From Marinobacter maritimus (GTDB taxonomy: Bacteria > Pseudomonadota > Gammaproteobacteria > Pseudomonadales > Oleiphilaceae): DNA of 64,000 nt. Positions 63,242-64,000 of this stretch are shown in pieces. The notes under the pieces are model-generated. The model did not search any database. It was not told the DNA's origin and saw only the letters and a list, made by a program, of their open reading frames with translations. The translations under genes were made by a program, and so were the position numbers. The stretch is from the NCBI RefSeq assembly GCF_007671675.1, contig NZ_VCGW01000001.1, forward strand, positions 372,001 through 436,000, read 5' to 3'. Every line of letters begins with the position of its first letter. The stretch's first letter is position 1.

Positions 63242-64000
63242 TCAGAATCCGTTCGGAACCTGAAACCCTGCCAGGCCTGCTTCCTCCAGCAAGCGGGCAA
63301 AACCAATGGTGGTCAGGTCCATACCCGGTGCTCCTATAACTTGCACGTTGAACGGAAGTCCCTCCCTGGTGCGCCCGATGGGCACAGAGGTTGCCGGTAA
63401 ACCGAGCAGGGTGGCAAAAGCGATCCAGCAGAACTGATCCATGTACGCGCGGGGTTGTCCGGCAACGGTAATCCGGCGCTTGAACACCGGCTGCGAGTGA
63501 TCGTGTCGGATAGCGGCGGTAGGCGTGATCGGAGTAAGCAGTACATCCACATCCTGGAACAGGGTTTCAATTTCTGCCCGCATCTTTTCCCGCATCTCGC
63601 TCATGGCCATCCACTGGTAAGCCGGCTGATTTGCGCCGCGGCCATACTCACCGATGAATGGCGTCATGGGGCCAAAGAAGGTAAGCCATTTTTCCAGCCG
63701 GGCAATCCATTTCAACTGGCGACGCTGGGCTGGCTTGAAGGATGTGCTCAGCAGGCTACCCAGCAAGTTGAAGTAGACAGGCAATGTGTGTTCAAGACTT
63801 AACAGTGGGTGATTAGCCTCTGATACAAGAACGCCTTGATCCGCAAGCTGCTTGCCCAGTTTCCGGTAACCGTCTGTCAGCTCGTTTTCTACCGGGCACA
63901 ACCGGTCTTCCAGCCATAGCCCGACTCGTGCCTGTTTCAGGGTTTCCAGGCGTGAGGGCGGCATTTCCAGTTGCCAGCATCGGCTATCAACCGGTTTTGG
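63242..64000 (-). CDS. Amidase, C-terminal part, gene continues beyond window
   Basis: The minus-strand frame is open to the last base of the window, so the N-terminal part, with the catalytic Ser-cisSer-Lys region, is missing. The visible part matches the C-terminal half of amidase-signature enzymes: DVDVLLTPITPTAAIRHDHSQPVFKR, PRAYMDQFCWIAFATLLGLPATSVPIGRTREGLPFNVQVIG and LLEEAGLAGFQVP. The ATG at 63964 is internal. Substrate unknown. Confidence 0.88.
   Translation of the reverse strand, partial: PKPVDSRCWQLEMPPSRLETLKQARVGLWLEDRLCPVENELTDGYRKLGKQLADQGVLVSEANHPLLSLEHTLPVYFNLLGSLLSTSFKPAQRRQLKWIARLEKWLTFFGPMTPFIGEYGRGANQPAYQWMAMSEMREKMRAEIETLFQDVDVLLTPITPTAAIRHDHSQPVFKRRITVAGQPRAYMDQFCWIAFATLLGLPATSVPIGRTREGLPFNVQVIGAPGMDLTTIGFARLLEEAGLAGFQVPNGF

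Overview
The window looks like the chromosome of a marine, polarly flagellated gammaproteobacterium, most likely Marinobacter or a close relative. The evidence is an MvaT-type H-NS protein (a Pseudomonas/Marinobacter-type nucleoid protein), a gspN-gspC-gspD secretion cluster, a fliC-flaG-fliD-fliS block, many c-di-GMP proteins, and intergenic repeats of a kind common in these genomes. This is inferred from gene families; no rRNA or species marker is present.

Layout. 1-5.4 kb: the end of a surface-polysaccharide or glycan locus, with a WbuB-like glycosyltransferase (5' end outside the window), a PglC-like phosphoglycosyl transferase, a PglD-like acetyltransferase, a PglE-like aminotransferase and a PglF/WbpM-like dehydratase. 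Together the last four could make and load a UDP-di-N-acetylbacillosamine-type sugar. 5.5-8.2 kb: an autoinhibited Fic protein overlapping a beta-CASP RNase-like protein, preceded by a striking tandem pair of inverted repeats. 8.3-13.4 kb: MvaT, a CheC-type response regulator with a diguanylate cyclase, a secreted protein and exonuclease I. 13.5-18.0 kb: a TPR/methyltransferase-like protein, a pRiA4b ORF-3-like protein and a HicAB toxin-antitoxin pair behind a perfect palindrome. 18.1-25.2 kb: two divergent flagellins, FlaG, FliD and FliS, with sigma-28 promoters and one sigma-54-like promoter readable in the sequence.

25.3-34.9 kb is mostly housekeeping: ArgG, an AraC regulator, a response regulator with a degenerate GGDEF domain, YajQ, an AmpG-like permease, an alkyltransferase-like protein, an SDR, FxsA and GroES-GroEL behind a sigma-32 promoter. 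35.0-38.7 kb holds GspN, GspC and GspD. 38.7-46.1 kb (minus strand) holds an M48 protease with LemA, a GGDEF/EAL protein, Fe-superoxide dismutase, and PurE/PurK with two related long palindromic elements. 46.4-48.9 kb: a coiled-coil membrane protein, a lipoprotein and a Val-Asp-Val tRNA operon. 48.9-52 kb: a divergent FabG4-like reductase and thiolase pair and an initiator tRNA.

52.2-60 kb is the least explained part: nitrilase-family amidohydrolase, ATP-grasp ligase, C45-type Ntn acyltransferase, an unusually long Orn/Lys/Arg decarboxylase-family enzyme, and a convergent M24/creatinase-fold protein that has lost the peptidase metal ligands and resembles ectoine hydrolase. The set reads like a small-molecule pathway that ligates, acylates, decarboxylates and hydrolyses an amine or amino-acid compound; I cannot name the product. 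The window ends with a chemoreceptor, a RIC/YtfE-like protein and the 3' part of an amidase gene.
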